57,251 nucleotides of DNA. It comes from Schlesneria paludicola DSM 18645. Its GTDB lineage: Bacteria > Planctomycetota > Planctomycetia > Planctomycetales > Planctomycetaceae. Numbering within the stretch: the stretch's first letter is position 1; each line of letters opens with the position of its first letter. A program made the translations under genes and the position numbers. The notes below the pieces were generated by a model. It searched no databases. It had not been told where the DNA came from and saw nothing but the letters and a program-made list of their open reading frames with translations. Below are positions 44,863 to 54,480 of the stretch, one piece after another. The stretch lies in contig CAMAYU010000017.1 in the NCBI GenBank assembly GCA_945862235.1, forward strand, positions 1 through 57,251. Direction: 5' to 3'.

Positions 44863-44890
44863 TTGACAAAGCGGCAGTTGTCGATATGTT
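44863..44890 (+). promoter_or_regulatory. Sigma70-like promoter of the cytochrome/PPC/WD40 operon
   Basis: TTGACA (44863-44868), a 16-base spacer and TATGTT (44885-44890). Transcription would start near 44897 and leave a leader of about 200 bases before the ATG at 45105. The rest of 44548-45104 shows no gene. Confidence 0.5.
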
Positions 44891-45104
44891 GACCTCCGTT
44901 GTCGCTCTGATTTCGGGTCAGACTGAACGCGACAAACCCGCCTGACATTGCTCACCGAAACTTGCCTGACTCCCGGTTGGGCCACCTGCCTTGAATGGAA
45001 CTCAGCAACCCAACGACGATGACAAGGAAAGTCATGTCACTCGGTTGTTGCTCCCCGTGAATCTCAAACCTGTTCGCTGTCCCCCACGGCATGAGGAACT
45101 GACC

Positions 45105-47630
45105 ATGCACGATCGAGCGTTTCGTAGTTTTCCACTGTCGGTAAGCCTCCTCTCGTTGGCCATGCTGGCCGGTGGAGCGAGCCAACTTCTTGCGGCTCCT
45201 CCCAAGGGACTCGGTGACCCCGGTCAACTGACGCAGCTTCGGTTGGAGCCGAATGCTGACGGGAAGGGCGTCTTGCTGCGAAGCCGTGATGGACGGCAGC
45301 AACTCTTCGCGACGGGGATTTACTCCAGCGGTCAGCTTCGCGATCACTCGCGCTCCGTGCAGTACACGTCCGAGCCAGCCGGGGTCGTCCAGATTGATGC
45401 GACCGGCTACATGGTGCCGCTCAAGGATGGCAAGGCCGTCGTGAAGGCGGTCGGCTCGAACAACATCGCGGCCGAAGTCGCGGTCGAAGTGACCGGCGTC
45501 GCGAATGACATCCCGATCAACTTCCCGAACCAGATTGTGCCGATCTTCACGAAGCTCAGTTGCAACAGCGGCGGCTGTCACGGGAAGGCGAGCGGACAGA
45601 ACGGCTTCAAGCTGGGGCTGCTCGGTTTCTTCCCCGAAGACGATCACGAGTTCCTCGTGAAGGAAGGCCGCGGCCGCCGCATCTTCCCAACGTCGCCAGG
45701 GCAAAGTTTGCTGCTCACCAAGCCGATCGGAAAGTCGCCTCACGGCGGCGGCAAGCGGATGGAGGCCGATGGTTACGAGTACCGGCTCATTTCGCGCTGG
45801 ATCGAGCAGGGGATGCCCTACGGCTCCGACAAGGACCCCGTCGTCGCGAGCATCAAGTGCCTGCCCGAAGGTCGCTTGATGGATCGCGGAGCCGATCAAC
45901 AGATCACAGTTCAGGCGACGTACAGCGATGGCTCGACCGAAGACGTGACTCGCATGGCACTCTTTGAAGCGAACGATCCCGAGATGGCCGAAGCCAGTGC
46001 GACGGGCCTCGTCAAAACGTTGGACCTTGCCGGTGAAGTCGCGATCATGGCGCGATACCAAGGTCAGGTTGCCGTCTTCCGCTCGACGATCCCGCTCGGA
46101 GCCGAGATCGCTGCGAAGCCTGCCATCAAGAGCTTCATCGACGAAGCGGTCGTAGGCAAACTCGACGTGCTCGGGATCCCGGCGTCACCACTCTGCGACG
46201 ATGGCACGTTTCTTCGCCGAGTCTTCATCGACTTGACCGGCACACTTCCCACCGAAGCCGAAGCCGCCGAGTTCCTCGCCAGCGCCGATGCCGCCAAGCG
46301 AGCGAACGTCATCAACAAGCTTGTCGATTCGCCCGCTTATGCCGACTACTTCGCGAACAAGTGGAACCTGGTCCTTCGCAACAAGAAGCGAGCCAACGAT
46401 CAGACCGCTCCGACCTACGGCTTCCACAAATGGATTTGGTCGAGCCTCTACGAGAACAAGCCTTACGATCAGTTCGTGCGTGAGATTCTGACCGCCTCGG
46501 GCAACGCGGATGACAATCCGCCAGTCGCTTGGTATCGCGAAGTCGATCAACCGAACGAACAAGTCGAGGACGTGTCGCAACTGTTCCTCGGACTGCGCAT
46601 CCAATGTGCCCGCTGCCACCATCATCCGTTCGAGAAATGGAGCCAAGACGACTACTACGGCATGGCTGCGTTCTTCAGCCGCGTCGGTCGCAAGAACATC
46701 ATCGGTGGCAACAATGCGATGCGCGACAAACGCATCTTCAACATCGACAATCAGGGACCAGCCCTCGCTCGCAACGAACGATCCGGCAAAATGCTGCCTC
46801 CGACCGGACTCGGCAGCAAACCGTACACGGTCACGCCCGACGATGACGCTCGCGTTCTCTTGGCCGACTGGATGTCGGACCCTCAGAATCCATTCTTCGC
46901 CAAGGCCGTCGTCAATCGCTACTGGAAGCACTTCTTCAGCCGGGGCATCGTCGAACCCGAAGACGACATGCGCGAGACGAATCCTCCCGCGAACCCGGAT
47001 CTACTGAATAAGCTCGCACAGGACTTCATTGCGTCCAAGTTCGACCTCAAGCATCTCGTGCGCACGATCTGCAACTCGTCCACGTACCAGCTCAGTTCCC
47101 TGCCGAACGAATACAACTTGAAGGACAAGCAAAACTTCTCGCGCTACTACCCGAAGCGGCTCACGGCAGAAGTCCTCTATGACGCCTTCCATCAAGTGAC
47201 GGCGACCGGTCAAGCGTTCGGGGGGATGCCTGCCGGAACCCGCTCGATGCAGTTGCCCGATCCCGGTGCTGCTCAGAACGTCTACTTCCTCAAGGTCTTC
47301 GGCCAGCCCCAAGGCGACACCGCCTGCGAATGCGAACGCTCACAAGAAGCGAACCTCGCTCAGAGCCTGCATCTTCTGAACAGCAGTGAAGTCCAAAACA
47401 AGATCGCCGACGGCAATGGTCGCTCGGGCAAGTTTGCCAACGAGAAGGACCGCCCGACAGACGCCAAGATCAAGGAACTCTATCGCTGGGTCTACAGCCG
47501 CGAGCCCGACGCCGAAGAAATGAAGATCGCCCTCGCCCACGTCGAAAAACACACTGCCAACCCCAAGGTGGCCTACGAAGACATCATCTGGGCACTGATC
47601 AACTCGAAAGAGTTCTTGTTCAACCACTGA
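45105..47630 (+). CDS. Secreted BIG2-like/cytochrome/DUF1549/DUF1553 protein
   Basis: 841 residues. Signal peptide MHDRAFRSFPLSVSLLSLAM. Residues 43-132 look like a bacterial Ig-like (BIG2) domain (LRSRDGRQQLFATGIYSSG, VQIDATGYMVPLKDGKAVV). Next comes a cytochrome-like segment with CNSGGCH (Cys153-His159, four residues between the Cys), then DUF1549 with a standard CARCH near residue 501 (LFLGLRIQCARCHHHPFEKW), then DUF1553 (LADWMSDPQNPFFAKAVVNR). Unlike the PSD1 protein at 37.8 kb it has no LamG domain and the BIG2 domain leads. Function unknown; probably a surface or periplasmic dihaem protein. The ATG is preceded by GAGGAACTGACC. First gene of the operon. Confidence 0.9.
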   Translation: MHDRAFRSFPLSVSLLSLAMLAGGASQLLAAPPKGLGDPGQLTQLRLEPNADGKGVLLRSRDGRQQLFATGIYSSGQLRDHSRSVQYTSEPAGVVQIDATGYMVPLKDGKAVVKAVGSNNIAAEVAVEVTGVANDIPINFPNQIVPIFTKLSCNSGGCHGKASGQNGFKLGLLGFFPEDDHEFLVKEGRGRRIFPTSPGQSLLLTKPIGKSPHGGGKRMEADGYEYRLISRWIEQGMPYGSDKDPVVASIKCLPEGRLMDRGADQQITVQATYSDGSTEDVTRMALFEANDPEMAEASATGLVKTLDLAGEVAIMARYQGQVAVFRSTIPLGAEIAAKPAIKSFIDEAVVGKLDVLGIPASPLCDDGTFLRRVFIDLTGTLPTEAEAAEFLASADAAKRANVINKLVDSPAYADYFANKWNLVLRNKKRANDQTAPTYGFHKWIWSSLYENKPYDQFVREILTASGNADDNPPVAWYREVDQPNEQVEDVSQLFLGLRIQCARCHHHPFEKWSQDDYYGMAAFFSRVGRKNIIGGNNAMRDKRIFNIDNQGPALARNERSGKMLPPTGLGSKPYTVTPDDDARVLLADWMSDPQNPFFAKAVVNRYWKHFFSRGIVEPEDDMRETNPPANPDLLNKLAQDFIASKFDLKHLVRTICNSSTYQLSSLPNEYNLKDKQNFSRYYPKRLTAEVLYDAFHQVTATGQAFGGMPAGTRSMQLPDPGAAQNVYFLKVFGQPQGDTACECERSQEANLAQSLHLLNSSEVQNKIADGNGRSGKFANEKDRPTDAKIKELYRWVYSREPDAEEMKIALAHVEKHTANPKVAYEDIIWALINSKEFLFNH

Positions 47631-47753
47631 CAGTGCGGTTCTTGGCCGGCCTTGATGTCAGCCGGAGCTTGGCCGTACCTACAGCCAGGCTCCTTTCGTC
47701 CCACTCGAATTCAGTGATAGCAACTTGACTGCCGTCGCTTCAAAGGATTCATC

Positions 47754-50700
47754 ATGCGAAAGATCGCTCCTTTCGAGAACTATTCGGTTTCACTCTGCAG
47801 GGTTGTCGTCTTTGGGCTGTTACTTGCCCTCTCATCACGTGCGTCTGCCCAGCTGCCAAACACCCGACTCTTCGCGGTGTTCCCGCCAGGGGGGCAGGCC
47901 GGGACTGCGGCGGACCTGACGATTACGAGTGGCCTTGAATTGGAAGAGGTCAACCGGTTGCTGTTCAACCATCCGGGGATCGTAGCCGCACAGAAGATGC
48001 AGGATGTGGGAGGCAAGCCGACGCCGGTAGTCAATCAGTTTGCGATCACGGTTGCGGGGGATGTCCCTCCGGGGAACTATGAAGTCCGCGCGGTCGGTTT
48101 CTTCGGGATCAGTAACCCGCGCACGTTTGTCATCGGGGCGAAGAAGGAGTTGAACGAGACTGAGCCGAACAACACGCGCGAGACTGCGCCCGTGATCGAA
48201 CTCAATCAGACCGTGAACGGGCGCGTGAACGGGGCGACTGACATCGACTGGTTCAAGTTCGCGGGCAAAGCGGGACAGCGAGTCCTCGGCGATTGCGCAG
48301 CTCGGCGGTTGGACTCGAAGCTCGATGCGAACCTCGAACTGTACGACGCGACCGGCAAGCGACTCGCAGCGGCGCGGAATACGCTCGTCAGCAAAGACGC
48401 GTTGCTCGACGTGACGCTGCCCGCCGATGGCGACTACTTCGTCAAGCTGCATGACTTCGTCTACAGCGGCGGCGAGGACTATGTCTACCGGCTCACGATG
48501 ACGACGGGACCGCACATCGACTTCATCATGCCTCCCGCCGGCACGCCCGGCTCGAGCGCACAGTACACGGTCTATGGCCGCAACCTGCCGGGAGGTCAGC
48601 CGTCCGATATCGTGTCGCGTGGGCGGCCGCTCCAAAAACTCGTCGTCAACATTCCGCTGCCCGCTCAGGCCGACACGCTCGATCCGAAAGCGGTGCTCGA
48701 TCCGTTCTCGGCCGGAATGGATGCCGTTCCGTTTTCGATCCCCTCCCCGGTCGGGCCGTCCAACGCGGTGATGGTCTATCTCAGCGGAGCTGCACCAGTT
48801 GTCGAAGTCGAACCGAACAACATCGCCGCCCAGTCTCAGAAGATCGCCGTGCCGGGTGAGATCGCCGGGCAATTCCAATCGCGCGGTGATGTCGATGCTT
48901 ACACGTTCGAGGCCAAGGCCAAAGACGCATATTGGATCGAGGTCATCGCGCATCGAGCCGGTTCCGCTGCGGACCCGGTCGTGGTGCTGGACCAAGTGAA
49001 AGTGAACGACAAGGGTGAAGAGACGCTAACTCGGATGAGTGCCCTCGACGACGATCCCGCGAATCCGCTGGTCAACTTGTTCGACACCGTCAACGACGAT
49101 ACCGCCGTGAAATTCATTGCCCCTACTGACGGCGTCTTCCGCGTCACCCTGCGAGATCGTTACGGCAGCACGCGCGGTGACGCGAGCCTTCAGTACCGGC
49201 TCATCATCCGTAAAGAGACGCCCGATTTTCGAGTCGCCGCGATTGCGTCGGCCCTTACCGCACCAGGCCAACGCCAGGCGGCTCCTTCGGGCATCACACT
49301 CCGTCGTGGAGACAACTTCCCCATCAACGTCGTCGCCTTCCGACGCGACGGCTTCACCGGACCGATCACGATCAGTGCCGAGGGGCTTCCGCCCGGAGTC
49401 ACCTGCCGCGACATCAGCATTGGCACCACGCCATCGAGCGGTGTACTCGTCTTCACGTCCGCCGAAGACGCTCCTGTATTTGCCGGAACGATCAAGCTCG
49501 TGACCAAGGCTCGCATCGACGATCCCGCCGCGGCGGAAGCGCTGACGGCTGCTCAAGCGGCGGCAAAGGCGGCGGTTGATGTCCTCGCCGCAGCCGACAA
49601 GGCCGTCGCGAAACCGGCCGATGATCTCGCGAAGGGGAACGAAGCACTGAACGCCGCCAAGACGGAACTCGCCGCGAAGACCGATGACGAAGGTCTCAAG
49701 AAGAAGGTCGCCGATGCTGAGGCTAAAGTCGTCGCACTGACCGCCGCTCATAAAGCGGTTGCTGACGCGAAGGCAGCTGCGGACGTGAAGGTCAACGAAA
49801 CGAAGGCGGCTGTCGCTCAGGCCGAGGCCGTGAAGAATGCCGCCGCCAAAGAGGTGACTCACCCGGCTCGCTACGGCACCGTCATCTGGAACGCCGCTGC
49901 CGCGAACCAACAGGCCGATTCGCGAGTCGCTCAAGCGATCGAACTCTCCGTGATCGAAGAGCCGTCGCCGTTCCAACTCGTCACCGATGTTCATCGAGTC
50001 GAAGCCAATCACAACCGGCAGATTCTCGTCTCGGTCAAACTCGCGCGCCGAAACGGATTCGACCAACCGGTCACGGTGACGACGGTCGGTCAGCCACAAA
50101 ACGCCCAAGTCGAAAACAAGCCGATCCCCAAGGAGAAGGCCGACGAAATCTATCGCATTTTCATTCCACCGAACGCGCCGGTCGGAACCTACGTCACGTA
50201 CCTGACCGGCCAGGCTCAAGTCTCGTACCGCAAGAACGTGCCAAAGGCTGACCGCGCGAAGGCGGAGTTCACCGCTGCCGAGATGGCTGCCGCCGCTGCT
50301 GCCGAAGCATTGAAGACCGCGACCGCTACGAAGGACGCAGCCTTAAAGAAAGCGACCGACGATGCCGCCAACTTCAAAAAGTTGACCGATGCCAAAGCCG
50401 CCGCCGACAAGGCGCTGGTCGATGCTCAAACCGCCGAGAAGGCTGCTGCCGAGGCTCTGAAGAACGCTGGCGACAACGCGGAGATCAAGGCGGCCGCCGA
50501 GAAGAAATTGACCGAAGTTCAAGCCGTCGTGAAGACCGCGACCGACGGTCAAGCCACCGCCGAGAAGGCTCGTGTTGACGGCGAAGTCCTCTCGAAGCAA
50601 GCCGACGAAGCGAAGGTCAAAGCCGAAGCCGATCTCAAACGGAGCGACGACAAAAACAAAGCGGCCATCGCCGAGAAGACCGCCACTGATGCCAAGTTCA

Positions 50701-51101
50701 AAGCCGCCGATGCCTATGCCAAAGCGGCCAACATCCCGTTTAACCCGACCACCACGCCAATCATCATCACGGTGAAGGCGGCTCCCTACACCGTCACCGC
50801 CGCTCCAGCCGATGGTGGCAACATCAAGCAAGGTGCGAAGGTCGAAGTGAAGTGTGAAGTCAAACGCCAGAACGGCTTCGTCGGCCCCGTGACCCTCACC
50901 CTGCCGCTGCCGCCGAACGTGACAGGTATCAAAGCCGAAGTGGTCACTATCCCCGCGGAACAATCCGCCGCATCAATCTTCATCGAAGCCGCCGCCGATG
51001 CCCCCGAGGCACAACTCGCCAACATGGTCATCCGCGCCGTCGCCCAATGGGAAGGCGACGCGGCCGTCGATCAACCGGTCATGTTGAAGGTCATCAAGTA
51101 A
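47754..51101 (+). CDS. Secreted protein with two PPC domains and two coiled-coil insertions
   Basis: 1115 residues. A signal peptide ends near SRASAQ. Residues about 140-260 and 350-480 are PPC (pre-peptidase C-terminal) beta-sandwiches (EPNNTRETAPVIELNQTVNG, DIDWFKFAGKAGQ; EVEPNNIAAQSQ, DVDAYTFEAKAKD). Further Ig-like strands (RRDGFTGPITISAEGLPPGV; RQNGFVGPVTLTLPLPPNV) share one pattern. Two Ala/Lys/Glu-rich coiled coils interrupt this: about 586-702 and 828-993. The first contains AAKTELAAKTDDEGLKKKVA, closely similar to a segment of the next gene's coil. No enzyme motif is visible, so a structural or adhesion role is likely. It lies 123 bases after the DUF1549/1553 gene and 96 before the WD40 gene. 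Confidence 0.85.
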   Translation: MRKIAPFENYSVSLCRVVVFGLLLALSSRASAQLPNTRLFAVFPPGGQAGTAADLTITSGLELEEVNRLLFNHPGIVAAQKMQDVGGKPTPVVNQFAITVAGDVPPGNYEVRAVGFFGISNPRTFVIGAKKELNETEPNNTRETAPVIELNQTVNGRVNGATDIDWFKFAGKAGQRVLGDCAARRLDSKLDANLELYDATGKRLAAARNTLVSKDALLDVTLPADGDYFVKLHDFVYSGGEDYVYRLTMTTGPHIDFIMPPAGTPGSSAQYTVYGRNLPGGQPSDIVSRGRPLQKLVVNIPLPAQADTLDPKAVLDPFSAGMDAVPFSIPSPVGPSNAVMVYLSGAAPVVEVEPNNIAAQSQKIAVPGEIAGQFQSRGDVDAYTFEAKAKDAYWIEVIAHRAGSAADPVVVLDQVKVNDKGEETLTRMSALDDDPANPLVNLFDTVNDDTAVKFIAPTDGVFRVTLRDRYGSTRGDASLQYRLIIRKETPDFRVAAIASALTAPGQRQAAPSGITLRRGDNFPINVVAFRRDGFTGPITISAEGLPPGVTCRDISIGTTPSSGVLVFTSAEDAPVFAGTIKLVTKARIDDPAAAEALTAAQAAAKAAVDVLAAADKAVAKPADDLAKGNEALNAAKTELAAKTDDEGLKKKVADAEAKVVALTAAHKAVADAKAAADVKVNETKAAVAQAEAVKNAAAKEVTHPARYGTVIWNAAAANQQADSRVAQAIELSVIEEPSPFQLVTDVHRVEANHNRQILVSVKLARRNGFDQPVTVTTVGQPQNAQVENKPIPKEKADEIYRIFIPPNAPVGTYVTYLTGQAQVSYRKNVPKADRAKAEFTAAEMAAAAAAEALKTATATKDAALKKATDDAANFKKLTDAKAAADKALVDAQTAEKAAAEALKNAGDNAEIKAAAEKKLTEVQAVVKTATDGQATAEKARVDGEVLSKQADEAKVKAEADLKRSDDKNKAAIAEKTATDAKFKAADAYAKAANIPFNPTTTPIIITVKAAPYTVTAAPADGGNIKQGAKVEVKCEVKRQNGFVGPVTLTLPLPPNVTGIKAEVVTIPAEQSAASIFIEAAADAPEAQLANMVIRAVAQWEGDAAVDQPVMLKVIK

Positions 51102-51197
51102 ATGTGAAGTGTGGCAATTGCGCGCTTCTTTCATTTTCCGAAGGCAAGTAGTCAGAAACTAAAGCGGCGATGAATTGCCGTACTCCAAAGGTGCAAC

Positions 51198-54092
51198 ATG
51201 CGAATTGTCATCTCGCTCTCTATCGTGGCGTTACTTGCGAGTGGTCTAACGTCTCAAGCACAAGAAGCGGCCAAGAAGGCGGGGCGGATTGAACCCGTTG
51301 CGGCCACTCTGGGGAGGCCCGTCGAGTTCGAGAAGGACATTCAGCCGATTCTCGATGAGAAGTGTGTGGCCTGTCACAACGTGGCAATTGCCGAGAGCAA
51401 GCTGGTCCTCGAAGACGTGCCTTCCATTTTAAAGGGGGGCAAGCGAGGGACGGCTCTGGTAGCGAAGGATCCCGATAAGAGTTTGATCTACAACGTCGCG
51501 GCTCGCGCGCTGGATCCCGTGATGCCGCCGTTGCCGAACAAGGTGTCGGCCGCTGCATTCACTCCGCAGGAACTCGGGCTGCTCCGCAAATGGATTGAAG
51601 AGGGAGCAGTGCAGGGGATGGGAAGCGGAATGACGGTCGTCCCGTGGCAGGCAGTCCCTTCGACGATGAACTCAATCTATAGCGCATCGCTCTCGACATG
51701 GGGCCGCTGGGCCGCAGCGGGTCGAGCTAACCAGATTGATCTCTACGATGTCGCTACCGGTGACTATGTGGCTCGGCTGCAAGACCCGGCGCTCGCCACG
51801 ATTAAGCTCGGCGACAAACCGTTCTATCCAAACGGAGCCGCTCATCGTGACTTCGTTCACGCCCTCGCATTCAATCCACAAGAGAACCTGCTGGCGTCGG
51901 CTGGCTATCGCGAAGTAAAGCTGTGGCAACGAGCCTCCAACGTCTCGCGCGGCGTCTTCGCACAGGATCAGACTGTCACGGCGATGGCCGTCTCGGCGGA
52001 CGGCAAGTGGCTGGCGATCGGTCGCGCGGACAACTCAATCGCGCTGCAAAGCCTCACCGATCCGAATGCCAAGAAGCTGTTGCCAGGTCACGCGGGACCG
52101 GTCGCGGGACTCGTGTTCTCGGCCGACTCGACCAAGCTGTTCAGTGGCTCGAAGGACAAGACGATCAAGTTGTGGAACGTCGCCGACGGTGCTGCAGCCG
52201 GTTCGCTCGAGACGCCTCAGGAAGTGACTAGCCTCGCGCTGAATCTCGATGGGACGCGCATCTTCTCTGGTCAGGCGGGGGACAATTTCATTCGCGGTTG
52301 GGCCGTGCCGTTTGAAGCACCGAAGCCTGCCGAGGGAGATAAGCCCGCTGAACCGGTGAAGCCGGTGATTGAGATGAAGGGGCACGGCGCACCCGCCACT
52401 TCACTGGCGCTGTTGCTTCCCGCCGGGACGCGGCTCATCTCGGCCAGTGCCGACGCCACGTGGCGTATCTGGGAAATTTCCACCGGTGCCCAAGTGGGTG
52501 CTCAGAATCATGGTGCTCCGATCACGGGGCTGGCTGTGAAACCGGATGGACTGTTCGTTGTCACGGCGGGTGGCCCGAATGCCCGTCTCTGGAAGATCGA
52601 CACCAATCCCGTTGTCGAAATGAAAGGGAACATTGCCTCGCAGCGGAACGTTCTCAAGCTGACCGACGATGACGCCGTCGCGAAGTCGCGTGTGGCATTG
52701 GCCGACGCGGGCTTCAAAGCAGCCGAGAAGAATTTCAAAGAACGCGAAGAGGCGACTAAGAAAGCGATCGAGCAAAAGACCGCGATGGAGAAGGCTCTGA
52801 ACGAAGCCAAGCCCAAGCAGGAGGCGGCTCAAACTGCAGTCAACGCGGCTAAGGCAGAACTCGATGCCAAGCCGGACGATGAAGCTCTGAAAAAGAAGAA
52901 GGCCGACGCTGACGCGGCCTTGGCGAAAGAGGTCGAAGCAGTGAAGAAGGCTCAGGAGGCGTTCGATGCTTCGGCCAAGACAGTCGTACAATCCGAGAAG
53001 GGCCAAGCCTCCGCGCTCGAACAGCAGACGGCGGCGAAGACCGTGTTCGATGCCGAGACTGCCGCAGGTAAGCAGGTCGAGACTGCCTTTACACAAGCGA
53101 AAACCGAGCTGCCGACAACCGACAAGCCGGTGAAGTCGGTCGCGTTCGTGGATGGCGGCAAACTGATCGCGACCGCCGGTGATGATGGCACAATTCGCTT
53201 GTGGAGCGGCACAACAGGCAAGCCGTTGGAGGAGATTGTCGGACACAAGGCCCCCGTTGGAATGTTGGTCTCCGGCCCGAACCGGTTGCTCATCGGAGCA
53301 AGCGACGACAAGGCCGTGATGGCGTGGGATCCCAATCCGCAATGGAGCCTCATCGCCACGCTCGGACCCCCACCCGAGAACATGCTCGATCTGGCGAAGT
53401 CGGCGTTCATCAATCGCGTCGTGTCGCTCGCCTTCAGCCCCGACGGAAAAATACTCGCGACCGGCGGCGGCGAACCGTCTCGCAGCGGTGAACTGATCCT
53501 GTGGAACGTCGAAACCAAGGCGATCACTCGGCAGTTTGTGGACGCTCACAGCGACACGGTCTTCGGAATCGACTTCTCGCGCGACGGCAAGCAACTCGTC
53601 TCGGGAGCGGCCGACAAATTCGTGAAACAGTTCGATGTCGAGACCGGCAAGCTGATCCGCTCGTTCGAGGGGCACACGCATCACGTCCTCGACGTGAGTT
53701 TCAAGTCGGACAGCAGCCGCATCGCGAGTGCCGGTGCCGACAACGCCATCAAAGTCTGGAATGTCGAGACGGGCGAACAGCATCGCACGATTCAGAACTA
53801 CACCAAGCAAGTCACGTCGATCCAGTACATCGGAGCCAGCGACAACCTGATCAGTTGTGGCGGCGACAAGACGGTCAAGATGCACCGCTCCAACGACGGC
53901 GGCAACACCCGCAACTTCGCTGGCCCGACCGACTTCGTTTACGTGACCGCCTGCACCCGCGACGAAGCCATTGTCATCGCGGGGGGCGAGGACGGAATCC
54001 TCCGCGTCTGGAACGGCACCAACGCGCAAGAACTCTTCAAATTTGAACCACCCAAGCCACCGGCGGACAACGCTCAGGCAAAGGTGAACTAA
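51198..54092 (+). CDS. PSCyt1/WD40 protein with a coiled coil between two propellers
   Basis: 964 residues. Signal peptide MRIVISLSIVALLASGLTSQ. A planctomycete cytochrome C domain follows, with haem site CVACH (Cys56-His60) and VMPPLPNK. Six or seven WD40 units occupy about 140-490 (for example GHAGPVAGLVFSADSTKLFS), and about seven more occupy 640-960 (GHTHHVLDVSFKSDSSRIAS, IKVWNVETG). Between them, residues 493-639 are a Lys/Ala/Glu-rich coiled coil containing AAKAELDAKPDDEALKKKKA. Two seven-bladed propellers joined by a long helix pair is my reading. Likely a haem-carrying scaffold outside the cytoplasm. Last gene of the operon; a hairpin terminator follows 33 bases after the stop. Confidence 0.88.
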   Translation: MRIVISLSIVALLASGLTSQAQEAAKKAGRIEPVAATLGRPVEFEKDIQPILDEKCVACHNVAIAESKLVLEDVPSILKGGKRGTALVAKDPDKSLIYNVAARALDPVMPPLPNKVSAAAFTPQELGLLRKWIEEGAVQGMGSGMTVVPWQAVPSTMNSIYSASLSTWGRWAAAGRANQIDLYDVATGDYVARLQDPALATIKLGDKPFYPNGAAHRDFVHALAFNPQENLLASAGYREVKLWQRASNVSRGVFAQDQTVTAMAVSADGKWLAIGRADNSIALQSLTDPNAKKLLPGHAGPVAGLVFSADSTKLFSGSKDKTIKLWNVADGAAAGSLETPQEVTSLALNLDGTRIFSGQAGDNFIRGWAVPFEAPKPAEGDKPAEPVKPVIEMKGHGAPATSLALLLPAGTRLISASADATWRIWEISTGAQVGAQNHGAPITGLAVKPDGLFVVTAGGPNARLWKIDTNPVVEMKGNIASQRNVLKLTDDDAVAKSRVALADAGFKAAEKNFKEREEATKKAIEQKTAMEKALNEAKPKQEAAQTAVNAAKAELDAKPDDEALKKKKADADAALAKEVEAVKKAQEAFDASAKTVVQSEKGQASALEQQTAAKTVFDAETAAGKQVETAFTQAKTELPTTDKPVKSVAFVDGGKLIATAGDDGTIRLWSGTTGKPLEEIVGHKAPVGMLVSGPNRLLIGASDDKAVMAWDPNPQWSLIATLGPPPENMLDLAKSAFINRVVSLAFSPDGKILATGGGEPSRSGELILWNVETKAITRQFVDAHSDTVFGIDFSRDGKQLVSGAADKFVKQFDVETGKLIRSFEGHTHHVLDVSFKSDSSRIASAGADNAIKVWNVETGEQHRTIQNYTKQVTSIQYIGASDNLISCGGDKTVKMHRSNDGGNTRNFAGPTDFVYVTACTRDEAIVIAGGEDGILRVWNGTNAQELFKFEPPKPPADNAQAKVN

Positions 54093-54124
54093 CTCACTGG
54101 TTCGAGGCACGTCTAACGCGAGTC

Positions 54125-54160
54125 ACACCCCGGCTGCTCCCCAGCAGTCGGGGTGTTTGC
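54125..54160 (+). terminator. Terminator of the cytochrome/PPC/WD40 operon
   Basis: ACACCCCGGCTGCT (54125-54138) pairs with AGCAGTCGGGGTGT (54143-54156) around a CCCC loop, a 14-bp stem with one G-T pair, followed by TTGC. The stem is strong but the T-tract is weak. Confidence 0.65.
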
Positions 54161-54243
54161 GTAGGTACTGATCGAATGGGGATGGCAACTTTTCGTAGTG
54201 CAGTTGATGCGCGAATTGACGAGCTCCGTTTGAGGATTGCCCC

Positions 54244-54335
54244 AAAGTAGCCCTCATCGCTCCGCGTGATGAGCCTTTCGCAAGTGGACGGCTGATCCCC
54301 AAAGACTCATCACACGGAGCGATGATGGCTACTTT
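54244..54335. repeat. Hairpin repeat, family F, copy 2
   Basis: AAAGTAGCCCTCATCGCTCC... (54244-54273) pairs with ...GATGATGGCTACTTT (54306-54335) at 28 of 30 positions. It shares the TCATCxCTCCGC core with 19502-19519. It lies between the operon terminator and the sigma-factor gene. Confidence 0.88.
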
Positions 54336-54480
54336 AGTGAGGCCGTCTGTCGTGAGTTTCTGATTGGCACCGAGTCGCGATGAAAGCGATTCGTCAGAAA
54401 GTTTCGTCACCGAAAAGAATGTCACACGAATTCACTTGTTCGTTCGTGCTTGGTCTGTTGTCGCAGTAGGAAACCGCATC

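Noticed and set aside
52401..54110. 569-codon open frame opposite the WD40 gene
   Set aside because: Antisense shadow of a repetitive coding region; no recognisable domain.
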